64,000 nt of DNA from Anthopleura xanthogrammica (GCA_964019055.1 OZ025207.1:27003617-27067616), one strand, 5' to 3'; positions 36,326-49,146 are shown, numbered from the stretch's first letter. Notes: generated from the sequence alone by a model not told the origin. Translations and numbers: made by a program.

Positions 36326-37253
36326 TAGTAGAATTGAACTTTGAAGACAGTTACACATTAGCGTGATAAAAATGTTCCACGTCGTTGAAGAGCTAGGCGA
36401 AATGAAGCTGACATCTTGCATGCCAAACAGCCCGGCAAGGTTTCTATCTCACCACTGGTATGCCGATTGAAAATGAAAATGAAAATAAACACAAAATGCC
36501 GGACAGCAAAATCTGTGGTGAAAAATATTACAAAAAACATAAATGGCGAATATAAGATACTAGTATGTCGGTGTAAACGGATAACGTATAAAAATCAATA
36601 AATAAATGTTGAAGACTATTTACCAGTTGCCAATGTTTACATTTTTACGAGTGTTTTGCCTACAGGGATGTGCGCGCATGCGCATGCCAAGCGCTAATAT
36701 TTTCTTGAGTTTGACTTCCATTTAGTTCCATTTCCCCCTGAAACTTTACGTATTTTTGGAAGTAACAATAAGCATTCTTTCTATATATAATGAATTGGCA
36801 CATTTCGTCACTCGTTGTGTCTATACCAGGATGCGCGCGCATTGTGCATGTATATAAAATGGTATGACGAAGCGATGCAACACGTCAAAGATACTTAACT
36901 TGACTTACATTTTGGATCGAGGAATGTGAGAAAAGCCGGCGATGTTATCGTTGCCATGGCTACAGCAGTGTTGATGAACCATTCAAAACAAATGCTTAGA
37001 AAATGTATATAAGGAATTATAAATGAGTAAACAGCGGTGTTGACAATAAAAAGTGTTAATTCACACACTTACCATTAATCATCCTTTGCTGAACGACGTC
37101 GAGTAAACTTCGTCACCTACTTTAATGACCTATGTAACTATATTTATAAACTGTAAACTCGATAAAAGTGAAAGTCACCTTGAAGAGTAAACAAGAAAAA
37201 TATCCTACAAACAGACAAGAAAAAAAGATCTTGTAATTCTGTGTCCAGTTCAA

Positions 37254-37278
37254 ATGTCAACGATGTCTGCGACTGCAG
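37254..37278 (+). CDS. Possible orphan first coding exon (unit A)
   Basis: ATG followed by STMSATA and a phase-1 donor (cag then gtaaga), at the end of a long AT-rich leader. The copy at 51535-51559 is the same. No downstream exon in frame was found. It may be a true 5' exon of a gene further right or chance. Confidence 0.25.
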
Positions 37279-37622
37279 GTAAGATGATAAATATCGTGTA
37301 AAAAGTTTTCTTTTTTTAAATTTAGACTTACTTGGATATTATGGTTGATAAACCATCATTTATATTCACAATATCATTATCCTCAAGTATTTCAGAAAAA
37401 GTGCTACCAAGCAAATTGACGAAAAAATTTGTCACCAAAATGTTGCGTTGCAGATCGCACGCCGAAGAGGCCTCTTTTTTAAATAATTTATATTAAAAGC
37501 TCACAGGAAGATACAAAAATAATTTTACTTTTTCTCGATAAAAGTTTTGTCATTTCTTATACATTTCACTGTTACTGCTCGTATTACTGCATTGGAATAT
37601 CTGAGTACTTCTTTCCTCGATA

Positions 37623-37869
37623 TAAGGCCCCGTTTACACCGCGACGCGGTTTTATTCGAAACCGTCATTTTCTACTCACAGTTTTTTTACGTTTACACAA
37701 CATCAATTGAATATGTAATAAAACCGTGATGTTTTGGAAACGCTGTCTGAGTCTAATACTACATACCGTTCTCATGTAAACGCTATGTAACCGTATTATT
37801 TTCGACCCAGTTTCTTGCTCATTAAACCGCGTATTCAAAGGAAACCGGGTCCGAGGAAACGGGGCCTTA
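37623..37869. mobile_element. GGCCCCGTTT-type MITE (unit A), copy at 51904-52160
   Basis: Ends taaggccccgttt and aaacggggcctta, with further inverted pairing of gacgcggttt and its complement inside. About 247 bp, non-coding. Present at the same place in both units, so inserted before the duplication. Confidence 0.75.
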
Positions 37870-38005
37870 TTCATTTTTATGCATACATTCAGTATATTAT
37901 TAATAAAAATAAATAAAATAAATTGAAGAAAAAAAAAACGAATCGAAAAACAAAGCTGTTTAATTTTCGCCAAAAAGGTTCCTGTCAGTCCTAGAGTTCT
38001 GGGGA

Positions 38006-38175
38006 AGCACGGGTGGCGTAGCGGTGAGAGCGCTCACCTCTCACCAAGGCGACCCGAGTTCGAGCCTCGCTGGGCTCGGTGTTGTATGTGAGTAGAGTTT
38101 TCTAGTTGGTTCTCTCCTGTGCTTCTCCGATTTTCCTCCCTCCGTAAAATTCAACTTTCATATTCCAATTGGAAT
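38006..38175 (+). mobile_element. tRNA-derived SINE (unit A)
   Basis: A-box tggcgtagcgg at 38014 and B-box gagttcgagcc at 38056, then the shared body and tail. The family member in unit B is longer because this copy has a short internal deletion after gtgcttc. Confidence 0.8.
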
Positions 38176-39201
38176 AACAGTGGACGAACAGCTACCTCTG
38201 TAGAGGAGCAACTGCTAAATCCCTTTTTTTTTTTCCTATATTGTTATTATTTTTTAATTCTCAGAAAGGCAGAAAATATCAACCATTGGAAACCTTATTT
38301 CCAACTGTATATGAACGAGCTGTTCCTATATATCGTATGTTGTTGTTGGCAATAAATCAAGCCTGTAAAACTTAATATAATTAATTGTCCACTGTTTTCT
38401 AGTCATCGGCATTTCTCTTTGACTATTTGCCAAACTAGGAAGAAAATTGTTGTATTGTTGTTGACCTCCCTCTGTGTTGAACTGGGACGCTTAAGCGCTT
38501 TTTTGCCACCAAGCAAGTAATACTGCATAAATCTACTTCATGATTTAAACGAAGCGCTATAGGGAGCCCAATTTAGATAAAAGTGAAAAAGGGAAGCAGA
38601 AATGCAGTATTTGAAATACTTTTTGCGTGGTTTTGTTCCTCGGGTCCCTCATCATGCAGAAATTGTCCTAAACCAAATGACGGCAGTAACAAGATAAAAA
38701 ATATTTTTAAAAAGTTCAGTGCTTATTATAGAAACCTAGTGGAAAATGAAAGCTATTTTCCTCGACGTTCTCAACCGAAACTTACTGAAACATACGGTAC
38801 TGACTTACAGGATGTGCATTGTACGACATGCCGTAACATTGAAATGACTACCAGTTGTCTTCCAGTAATTCATCCAATCACAAGGCTTACTTACGGCTAC
38901 GGTAGCATACGGTGCGGCTACAGTGCGTCTACAGTATATATGAATTTGTCGTGTGGTTCCTAACCCATACGAAAACCGCTCTATGTAGGTTATTGACATG
39001 AACGGTCAGGTGATAGGTAATCTAGGCGTGCCGTGCATTATGTCAAAACCAGATTTAAAATAAAAGGAATTTTAGAATAAGACAACAAAAGACAACATCG
39101 CCATGTTGGCTAACATAGCAAAAGAAACAAGGACCAAATCCTACATAACTATTTTATCAGTTGTTAAATAAACCTGATGAAAAGATTGATTTCCTAGACA
39201 G

Positions 39202-39204
<3 letters not shown>

Positions 39205-39267
<63 letters not shown>
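39205..39267. repeat. AT dinucleotide array (unit A)
   Basis: About 30 AT units; the unit B counterpart at 53520-53549 is about half as long. Confidence 0.95.
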
Positions 39268-39268
<1 letters not shown>

Positions 39269-39963
39269 GGAGGTGTCTATATATATAAATCAGCCTGCCA
39301 ATAATTTAGTTCATAAAACAAAAAACTAAAAAATGAGAAAACTCCACATAGATAACGTTGTAACAATAAGCAAGCCCGCGTAAGTCAGCATAAATTAAAG
39401 TCGGAGTGAGTCACGAATTGATATTTAGCTTGTTAGTTTTTCTTTGGAGTTAGGAAAACCAAACAACGCGGAGGAAATTAAACTAACCCTCAAATCAAGG
39501 GTTAGACCCAACAAACTCTGCTCTCATGTGCCGCCTAGTCTCTTATCATATTATTATAGAAGATTATATACTTTATTTGCTTTCAGTTTCTTGTTCATCT
39601 TCTTTTTTTAATTAATTTACAAGGTGTTAAAAAAGGTCTCTATAATTGCAAGCTCATGCACTGTTCGACTTGCTTAATCTTGCTTCGATCCTGAAAGCTA
39701 GCCGTGCCTTGAAAGTGAGACAAAAGGTGAGCTTGCAATGATAGAGACATGTGAATAATTGCCCAAGGTGTTAAAAAAGGTCTCTATCATTGCAAGCTTA
39801 CTGTTCGTCTTGCTTCGACGGCTACCTTTCAAGGTGGTGCAGGGAATTGTGAAGGAGACTATTAGCCTTTGCTAGTTGTCAATCAATGTTATTATGTTAC
39901 TAAGTGGGGGACTACAGAGTAGGTTATCACGTGACCCAAATTAATATATCTTATTTATTCCAG

Positions 39964-40301
39964 GAAAAAACATGGTATTTAAATGGCGAGGCAAACCACT
40001 GTTTGTCCGACATCGTACCGATGAAGAAATAGAAGACGTACGATCAGTAGATGTGCAGAGTCTGCGTGATCCCCAAGATGATTTGGAACGTGTAAAAGAT
40101 GATAAATGGCTGGTCCTTATTGGAGTGTGTACCCATCTGGGATGCGTCCCCATCTCTAATGCTGGAGAATTTGGTGGATATTACTACCCCTGTCATGGCT
40201 CTCATTATGATGCATCAGGGAGAATAAGAAAAGGGCCTGCACCTCTGAACCTGGAAGTTCCTGAGCACTCCTTTGATGGCAATCTATTAATTGTAGGATA
40301 A
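39964..40301 (+). pseudogene. Duplicated UQCRFS1 exon 3, iron-sulfur ligand lost
   Basis: Unit B copy of UQCRFS1 exon 3 with acceptor, stop and polyadenylation signal intact, but no copies of exons 1 and 2. Two residue changes: E182D and C232Y (TGC to TAC at 40185-40187). C232 is the first cysteine of box II and a [2Fe-2S] ligand, so a protein using this exon could not hold a normal Rieske cluster. It could only be expressed by long-range splicing from exon 2, over 20 kb away. Its 3' flank is near-identical to the true gene. Confidence 0.92.
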
Positions 40302-41080
40302 AGATGATTTACAGCTTGTGACGATATTTGAAATCTAATTGTATATTACTGGCTTGACTGGCTTTTATTGGATAACTATGAGTACACATCTTTATGCATT
40401 CAAAGGATTGGGTCTGTTTTTACTGTTGTATTGATTTGTTGTGAGTTTTGAGATGCGAGGATTTTAAAGAGAGATTTGTGTAAAATTGTACAATGGATCA
40501 ATAAACATCAGACGTCGACAATGTAATTTTGAAAAAAATATTTCTTGGTTTTGTCGATACTTATATTTTTACAACCATTACTCCCTGTAAGGGACTCTTC
40601 CTTGAGGTTTGCTGCACACGAACTACCACTACATACAACTCTCAACTCACAAGGTTGATGTTCACGGAGGGAGGAAAACCGGAGAAAAAACCCTCGTGGC
40701 AAGAGAGAGAACAACATGAAACTCAACTCAGTCACATGACCCAGCTACATGACCCTTGATTTGAACTACAGTACATAGCTGTACGTGAGCAGAGTGCGTA
40801 GCGAACACCAAGCATCTGGGGGGCACGCCTAGGCGGGGGAAAAAAGCCAAAATCAAAGTCGCCGTAATTTCTTAGGGGGGGGGGGGGGACACACATTAAA
40901 AAAAAACCAACGATTACCTAATCCCAAAATCAATAGGTGCACGTTCCCCCTCCGCACGCCAGTGGCTGTGAGAGATCAGTGGGAAGAGTCGGGGTCCGGC
41001 CCCCCTGCCACACATGAGGTTGATCATTCTATCCCAGTATTTTATTTAAATTTATGCTGGAGATTTCGCAAATAAAAAAA

Positions 41081-42415
41081 ATGCATGATGGAAAGAAAAT
41101 TCATGATGAAAAAATTCAATCTATGTTACGGGGCCAAAGCGTTGATCGATTACCGAATGTTACATGATGGCTACAAATACGAGCCAAAAGCTACAAGTTA
41201 TTTGTATATATTCATAAATATTTACCCATGATATTGTTCTATAGGTTTGCGACGAGAAAAAGGCTGGACTTGCAATACTTATGCATGATTGCAAGTCATT
41301 CTGCCTTAAATACGCATGCTCGTTTTGGAATTGTAGCGTTTCTAGTTAAAAGTTAGTCTGCCAGGGAATTCAAAACGTTAACTAGTTTTTAGGATTGTAT
41401 TTGTTGCTTGATAAAACCAGGACCATACTTCCAGACATCGAGTGCTGTAGCATCGTATGGACTTACGGCTACGCTGGAGATTTCGACCCCAACACCGCTA
41501 TCCGGGAGGAACAGTTACAGACTGATCAGGAAGCTCGGCCGAAGCCTAAGGGAGAGGTTAGTCGGCCCCTAGACCGTAGATGATTAACCCCTTGCTATGA
41601 CCAGCAAACCCGGTATGTCGATTGTGTCTCTGATGACTAAGCACCTAAGGACATTCCTTTCCATGTGGGACTGATGCGTTTTGAAAAACTGGGCGCGATA
41701 CAAATTTCACACGCAAACTCAATACACGTAAAAAGCCAAAGTACGTACAAAAAGGTAAAATTTCAGCTTAAAATATTTGACACAGGAGAAATATATGAAT
41801 CATACTCGAAATATGACCTTGAAAATTTAAAAAAATATGCAGGCCGGACAGGTGCTCCTTTTACTTTTGGAATTCATTTTGACACTGGTGCTTGATTAAC
41901 GGAGTGTTGGTCATGTGACTGTTAGTGCGAATTAATGGCGTCCTATTCAAAACGTCGATTCCATTCATATATGCTAAATAGCTTCTAATACCTTTTTCTT
42001 TTTTTTTCTTTTTTTTGCGATATGTATTTAATAGAATTTGAACTTTGAAGACAGTTACACATTAACGTGATAAAAATGTTCCACGTCGTTGAAGAGCTAG
42101 GCAAACTGAAGCTCACATCTTGCATGCCAAACAGCCCGGCAAAGTTTCTCACCACTGGTATGGGTTGAAAATGAAAAAAAAACACAAAATGCCGGACAGC
42201 AAAATCTGTGGTGTAAAATATTACAAAAAACATAAATGGCGAATATAAAATACTAGTATGTCGGTGTAAACGGATAACGTATAAAAATCAATAAATAAAT
42301 GTTGAAGACTATTTACCAGTTGCCATTTTTACGAGTGTTTTGCCTACAGGGATGTGTGCGCATGCGCATGCCAAGCGCCAATATTTTCTTGAGATTGACT
42401 TCCATTTAGTTCCAC
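41081..42415. repeat. Block X1 of unit B
   Basis: Counterpart of 22342-23693, nearly identical including the gcgcatgcgcatgcc end. Confidence 0.8.
41421..41556 (+). CDS. Candidate exon of unknown gene, copy 3
   Basis: Unit B counterpart of 22689-22824, same acceptor, donor and frame. Confidence 0.3.
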
Positions 42416-42418
42416 TTA

Positions 42419-44410
42419 CCCTACATGTAGAAGTGATTTTCAAAATAAACCGTCAGGGTTGATAGGCACTTTAATATTTTGTCTCTGCCCAGTTATTTTC
42501 AAGTAAATTTTGGTCGCCATTTTGAGAACTGCTGATGCTCGGTGAATAATTGTTAAATATATAAACAAAATAATAATTAAAAAGAAATCCAAATAAATAG
42601 AAAGTGCCCTCCACATGCCATACTCCCGAGACATCCGCACACTGCATCTGGGTCTTCGTATGGACTTCGGACATGACGCAAAGTCATGTTCTAGCGCCCG
42701 GAGATATCAGGGGAGAGACTAGCCGGCCCCCAGACCATATCAGCTAGCCCCTTGCACAACCTGCCACGCCCTGGCACATCGATTTGAAGTGGGAAATAAT
42801 CCAGTCTTTCTAATGCTTGGTTCTCACGGCTATTGTTGTGGTAATAACTTGAAACCCGTGGTCCAGTGGATAAAAACTTAACTTCAAAGACACTGAGTTA
42901 AGCCCGAGAGAGCGAGATCATTACCTGGAAGGGTGACTTGAGATCTATACCTACTCAAGCTTTTATTTCTTTTTCTTTTTTTTTTCTTTTCTTTTTTCTT
43001 TTTCCTTAAAGATATTTCAATAGATATAGGGCTTTCCTGATCTTGCTGGCAAATCGTCATTGTGTAAGCGATTCCTGTCTACCCACATACTTTGCACAGT
43101 CTCTGCATGGGCGGCAGAGTTTAGAAAAAGTTCTCCAAAAGTTTGACGATGCAGTTCAAGGTCGAGCGAAAAATGTTTTACTAGTGCTGAATGGAAAAAT
43201 ATATTTAGCTTGTAAACTGTTAATGTCTGGTGGTTACGAATAGTTGGGACTGCATTGGTGTGTTGAATACAACAAGTGAAGAAGAAGGAAACTTTTAAGT
43301 TTAAAAACACCGTGTAAAAACGTTTGTACTGACGTTTTGGACGTTAGTTCTTCGTCGCTAGTAAAAAAAAAATCAGGTCCCTTTCAAACCCACTACTGGC
43401 GTTATTTGTCTTGAACTTTATTTAGTAGTTTTAAAAGATCACGACTTAACAATGATATTACTTGTAAATCTTAAAAGCTTGGACATATCTTTGAGTGACA
43501 TTTGACTTCCAAAAATAGGAATAAGGAAATCCCCACATGTCGATTCGATCACAAATATTAAAAAAACAGGAACAAGAAAAGCGAGTCTAGTTTTATAATA
43601 CTGAAACAGGAAAACCGAGGTATTTATATATGACAAGTCTTATCAAACAGTTCGTTGCGACGCTAACAAGGTTTGCTGGCCGTCAATACATAGTAGTAAA
43701 CAGCTTATTCCATTGTTTTATTCTATTTTTACCTCGACTGTTAGTCACTAATTATACAACTTTGTTTCACGGGCCAACAGTAATCACTCTATTGAGAATA
43801 ACTGGGATTGTTCTGTAAGCAGAAGTCTCGATACCTTATTAGGACCTATCACACCACGTGACACTACACGGTTTATTCTGTGGTCACCCCTTAACTTCTT
43901 TTCTTCCACACCTAGTGGTCTTCCAAGTACGACATTTCTTGGAAGAAGGAAAGATTGAGACGATATCAAAACTCAGGTGAAAGAAGTAATCCAGTTTGAA
44001 GGGTAAGGATTCCCACTTCTTTCATACATCCATGCAGGTTGATCAAACATCATTTTTAATCGTTTTTTTCTTCTTTTGTGATGCGTTCAGTGTTCTGAGA
44101 CTCTGTATTCAACACGACTAAACTCGGCTATAATTAGCAAAACTTTTAGTCAGTTTACTAATATGCAACGCCAGTATCATTTTTTTTTTTTGGATTAAAT
44201 AATATAACATGGACTTCCATTTTTGAATTTTAAACCTTTATATCTCTGAAATGAGAAGCCCATATCGTGTAAAACTGTGCCATCGTATCATACCCTACAT
44301 GTAGAAGTGATTTTCAAAATAAACCGTCAGGGTTGATAGGCACTGTAATATTTTGTCTCTGCCCAGTTATTTTCAAGTAAATTTAGGTCGCCATTTTGAG
44401 AACTGCTGAT
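42419..44410. repeat. R repeat, unit B (one unit plus partial)
   Basis: One 1874-bp unit from 42419 and the partial from 44293. It keeps a 66-codon plus-strand frame at 43043-43243 (ends KIYLACKLLMSGGYE) where all three unit A copies have a TAA (ctctaa instead of ctccaa). Its middle differs from unit A copies more than its ends do, as expected if it is not a simple loss product. Confidence 0.85.
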
Positions 44411-44539
44411 CAAACTTACTGCACGATAATATGTAAAAAATTGGTCAAGATCATTCAGTGCTGCATTCACTTAGAGTGTAATAACCATTTTTTTGTCATT
44501 CATCTGTATTTTTTTTTCAGATAACGTGAACTAAAAAAG

Positions 44540-47500
44540 ATGAAAGTGATAATACTTATAATTTTCCTTTCTGCTGGCGTCAGTTTCGGCTGGGAATTCG
44601 AAGAAATGGAGATTCCTCCCTATCGAAGGCGATGTCAAGAAAAAAGAGGTAAAAAATATTATGGTTGGATGCAAATGAGATGCTAATGAAACAACAAGCA
44701 GTCTAAATCCGTTAACCTCACTTGTATGATTCCTTAGAAAAATAAATACCTGATTGCGGGCTCAACTGTAATAACCGCTGTTGATGTTCTTTTTAGAGAC
44801 TTGAAACTGTATTTGTTTGTTTGTTGTTTTTCTTTTCTTTTCTTTTCTCTTCTCTTCCTTTCTCTTCTCGTCTCTTCTCTTCTCTTCCTTTCTCTTCTCG
44901 TCTCTTCTATTCTCTTCTTCTCACTTCTCTTCTCTTCTATTCACTTTTCTTCTTTTCTTTTCTCTTCTCTACTCTTCTTTTCTTTCCTTTTCTTTTCATC
45001 TTTTCTTTACATTTTATCTTTTCTTTTCGTTTTTTCTTTTTTTTTTCTTCTACTCTATTCAACTTTACTTCACTCGACTCGACTCAACTCAACTCTAATC
45101 CTATTCAATCCTAACCTATCCTATCCTATCCCATTCTATTCTATTCTATTCTATTCTATTCTATTCTATTCTATTCTATTCTATTCTATTCTATTCTATT
45201 CTATTCTATTCTATTCTATTCTATTCTATTCTATTCTATTCTATTCTATTCTATTCTATTCTATTCTATTCTATTCTATTCTATTCTATTCTATTCTATT
45301 CTATTCTATTCTATTCTATTCTATTCTATTCTATTCTATTCTATTCTATTCTATTCTATTCTATTCTATTCTATTCTATTCTATTCTATTCTATTCTATT
45401 CTATTCTATTCTATTCTATTCTATTCTATTCTATTCTATTCTATTCTATTCTATTCTATTCTATTCTATTCTATTCTATTCTATTCTATTCTATTCTATT
45501 CTATTCTATTCTATTCTATTCTATTCTATTCTATTCTATTCTATTCTATTCTATTCTATTCCTGTTTAACAAACAATGTACACATAATAATGATAAGAAA
45601 ACAAAATTATTCGAAATACAGTTACAGGGACTGAATGTAGAAACGACAACATATACAAGAAATTTTTGTTTTTGCATTGTTTAAAGATATTTAAATCAGT
45701 TAATTTCAGTACAAAATATCAGAGACAGAGTTGCGAACTGATCATGAAAGACTAACAAAATTGAAAATAAATTTAAGTTTAAAATCTGTATTACCAAGAT
45801 GTGACTGCTGATATTATGATGATAATGTGATAGTTACTGGGATTTAGAAAGAGTATGCATAAACTCTCGGTTAGGATAAAGCAATTGGATAGCATTTGAA
45901 TATCCCTCACCATCGGCTTCATACGTTACTGTTTTATGCTTCGAGCGTCAATTTTATTGTCATGGAACCCTCAAACACTTTCTAGGCCGATAAATGTGAA
46001 GGCACGGCTAACTCAAAGAATTTAGGGTCCCGATCCGAAGGGAGGATATTCCTTAGATACACTCTACTCACATAAGATTGTGGTGAGCCAAGGTATCGAG
46101 TATTGACCGACACCCGTGAGGTCAAAGGCCAGTGCACTACAGCTACCTGATTAACTTTGCTGTTTGTTTGTTTGTTTGACTGGTTGCTTTAACTTTAACT
46201 TTTAAGGTTTGAGTGGTTGGTGGATCAACGAACTGAACTCTACTGTTTGTATCAAGCAAGCTCAAGATAGAACTCTCACTGGCTGGTATTACTCTATTGT
46301 TGGCACGACACACCAAAGGTGGTGGCCATTAAGAGGAATGAATGGACGATCACAACCTTCTGCCTTTGGATTTGTTGTCAATTGGCTGGTTAGTAGTCTT
46401 GTTTTAATAGATTTACACCTAATTACAAGAACGTTGTCATATAAAAATATAAAATAACAAAATAACAAATAACAAGATTATCTCAAAAATATCAGTCTAT
46501 ACCTTGAAAACAGTGAAATAATTACATCTGTTTTGCAAAAATAATAAATCACGTAAACCACAGGTATCCCAAGCTTCCCAATTTTTAAGTACGAGGGATA
46601 CTCCACCACGATACTCGCTCAATATTGCTGCAAATGACCTGAAACTTCACAGAGACTCAAAGCAAAACACGAAACACAAGTAGGGACATTTATTTTTGTG
46701 ATTTACTGATTTTTAATTTTTTCGAAAAATCGCCATACATTGCCTTATAAGTTCGATAGGAAACCACAGAAACCCAGCTTGGGATACCTGTGCGTGAACG
46801 AGAACCGGTATCAATGTTTCCCAACGGCAACGGCTCACAGCGGGCAATAATATGTTATCTACTGGGAAATAACAAAACCGGAAGTGATTTCACCGGAAAC
46901 GTAAGAGTTTGTCTAAGTTTTTAATATCACATAATTAAAAAATCTAATAATTTTGTTGTGTTCTTTGACAGTTGGTATATAACAAAACACTTACACTTAC
47001 ACACTGTTTCCCTCGGTCCCAGTCAAAAGTGTTAAATATCCCGAGATAGCGAACCAATGAGAACACAACATCTATGTAGGTTCCCACGTTGATATACACT
47101 AATTATTATTGTCACGAAAGAGGGATACATATGCCTCTTTTACTGGACAAATTTCTTGCTTCAATAGATTCTAACGTGTAATTATGTTAATCATATATGA
47201 GATAAGGGAGGTTGTTTCCATAACAGTTATTTGTTTGTGTTCAACATCGAAAAAACGTCTGAAAAATGCTTTCTTTAGTCAAAAGTTAGTTCAATTTTTG
47301 TGATAGAAAATACAAAAATACCTCCCCAGTCTACTCCCACTGAATTTGAAAACGAGCATGATCAGCCACTTGTTTTATTTCATTATTGAGTTTCACCTAT
47401 GAAGTTTTTTTTGTAGACAAAGTTTGAAGAAAAGTTTATTGCAGGATCTATGGGTCCTGAACCACCTTATGTAATGACGGGACCAGCAGGTTTCTAAGCC

Positions 47501-47874
47501 CTTAACATTTCATTCGAAGCACTTCAGGAATTCTTCCCTTTATCTCTTTACACCATAAAACATTTTATTCTAGTTCTAAACATGTTTGTTGAAGACTCAA
47601 AGATACAAATTCTGTCGATGGTCACTTGCAATTGAAAGTTTTTCTTCATAACTTTGACTCATTTGAGATATACATAGATAAAATGTACTCTCTTTAATTT
47701 TCTCAGAATGGTTATTCTTGCACTGCATGGTCTGGTCAAGGTTACGTTGTAGATGGTAAAGAAATGTTGATAACAACATGGGTCCTCACGACTAAGAAAC
47801 CTCTTGAAGATAACTGGGCATCCACCCTGGTCGGCAAGGATACTTTCCGCAGACTCCGTATCAAGCGAAATTAG
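44540..47874 (+). CDS. Avidin-family biotin-binding protein, copy 2
   Basis: Unit B copy of the avidin gene: exons 44540-44648, 46207-46388 and 47707-47874, 152 aa. Identical to copy 1 except Gly58 to Arg, in the turn before the TGWYYS strand and outside the aligned biotin contacts. Splice sites, signal peptide and stop codon are intact, so it is predicted functional. Intron 1 holds a shorter ATTCT array (429 bp); intron 2 carries the copy-specific 234-bp MITE. The upstream acceptor implying a 5' non-coding exon is also kept. Confidence 0.92.
44825..45561. repeat. Pyrimidine tract and (ATTCT)n array, avidin copy 2 intron 1
   Basis: Same structure as in unit A, but the pure array at 45133-45561 is 429 bp, about 86 units. 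Flanks are near-identical to those in unit A. Confidence 0.97.
46559..46792. mobile_element. 234-bp MITE, present only in unit B
   Basis: Ends cacaggtatcccaagct and agcttgggatacctgtg, perfect 17-bp terminal inverted repeats. Flanked by cgtaaac and cgtgaac, a 7-bp target duplication with one change. Unit A has the empty site aatcacgtgaacgag near 32570. Lies in avidin copy 2 intron 2. Confidence 0.88.
47417..47497 (+). CDS. Candidate alternative last exon of avidin copy 2
   Basis: Same sequence as 33119-33199: acceptor, 26-codon open frame, stop. Confidence 0.3.
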   Translation, partial: TKFEEKFIAGSMGPEPPYVMTGPAGF

Positions 47875-49146
47875 ATTGTTTTAACCTCGTTAACCTCGTA
47901 GGGACAGTGATACACTGTAATTTTAGACATAAGATAAAAGATAAATAAGTAAGCGGTACACCTAAATCCAATATGGTGGACGATCCAGAGAGACTAGAGG
48001 GAAAACTATGAAACGAAACATCCAGGGCCATATCTACAATTTCTCTAGGAGAGAAGGACCAAACACATATATAATTCGCATAGATGCCATATTGTTGCTT
48101 TGGAGTTGGTCCTGGATGCCTAGTTTCTTGTAATTTGCCCTAGGCTCCCACGGCCGAGCGTCATATTTGACTTAGAAAACAAGTAAAACAGATAATACAA
48201 AGGCAGCGCTTTCAAGCAAAGTTAGTAAAATAAATCTGGGATTCAACAAATGTTATCGAAAAAACTGTAGCTAATGGAAATAAATGAAACTTTTGTCATT
48301 GATTAAATGGTTGTTAACTGGCAAGAACTTGGAATGAAGGAAATGTCTTTAGCTCTGTTCAACCTGATCAAAGCGGACAGGAAAATAGAACGAACTCTTT
48401 GCTCTGGTTTACTGAGGAGAAATAGGATAACACCTGGTGACTCGGGAAAACACTTGCAGGAATTAGCAGTTTGCAAAAACGGAAAAGGCTCTAATAATCA
48501 ATGACTAAAGTTTTTTTCTTGTTGTTCTGATGGAAATCTATATAAAGACTGCTATTCGCACTGTTTGGCTAGAGATTGGGTTACCTGTGCCCTTCCTATG
48601 CATGTTGACTTCAGTTCGTAAACAAACAGATCAAATTCCCAATGATAGTTCGCTAGATTTAAACGTTCAATCTATCTGCTAAGATAGGTAATCGACCTTA
48701 TTTTTTCCTTCCAATTTCTATTTTGATTAGTTCTTTGTCATTTTGTTTAGTTTTGAAGCGAATCCTGTAATAAATTGATATTTGAACTTCAAGAGTTTAC
48801 TCGGCGAAAGACGACTTTGATCGCAAGACATATCATTTCGCTCATTGATAATGAAAACTTGAAGTCTGGCTTTTGTCGTAAGTAAGTGTTTTTCTCCGTG
48901 AATCTTTCCACCTACGAGTCTTCAAATTGGTAAAAATCGCATATGTTGACAAAACTCGAACATAAGCGTTTCGGTTTTGTTACTTCGAATAAAGATTTGA
49001 CTCAATGAAATTCTAGTTAGGGACTGGTCAGAAATTAGCAGGAGGAGGGGGGTGGAGATTTGAAAATGAAGTGACCCTCCCTAGGAATAGGAATGAAATT
49101 TCCTGACCCTGCCCATTGAGTAAGCCTAAAAAATCATGACCAATCA
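47875..49146. other. 3' flank of avidin copy 2
   Basis: Near-identical to 33577-34848. A 65-codon frame at 48307-48504 (and 34009-34206) has no similarity I recognise; AT-rich, no other features. Confidence 0.5.

Larger units (their letters stand above)
34849..36733. repeat. Block X2 of unit A
   Basis: Diverged direct copy of X1 lying downstream of avidin copy 1, enlarged by the 502-bp transposon at 35824-36325. Between the avidin stop and this block (33577-34848) I see only AT-rich 3' flank with no supported gene. Confidence 0.75.
20859..39619. repeat. Segmental duplication, unit A (18.8 kb)
   Basis: Direct tandem partner of unit B. Order: UQCRFS1 exon 3, block X1, three ~2-kb R units plus a partial, avidin gene, block X2, an orphan small exon, a foldback element and a SINE. 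The join to unit B is at 39619/39620, where caaggtgttaaaa of the hairpin loop at 20859 reappears after aattaattta. Unit A is about 4.4 kb longer than B, mainly from two extra R units and a longer ATTCT array. Confidence 0.93.

Noticed and set aside
38014..38066. tRNA gene
   Set aside because: A and B boxes are present but the segment lacks a foldable acceptor stem and is followed by a SINE body repeated elsewhere.
38583..38963. 126-codon ORF and its unit B relative at 52948-53316
   Set aside because: The two copies differ by indels that shift the reading frame and ends, as expected of non-coding sequence; no similarity recognised.
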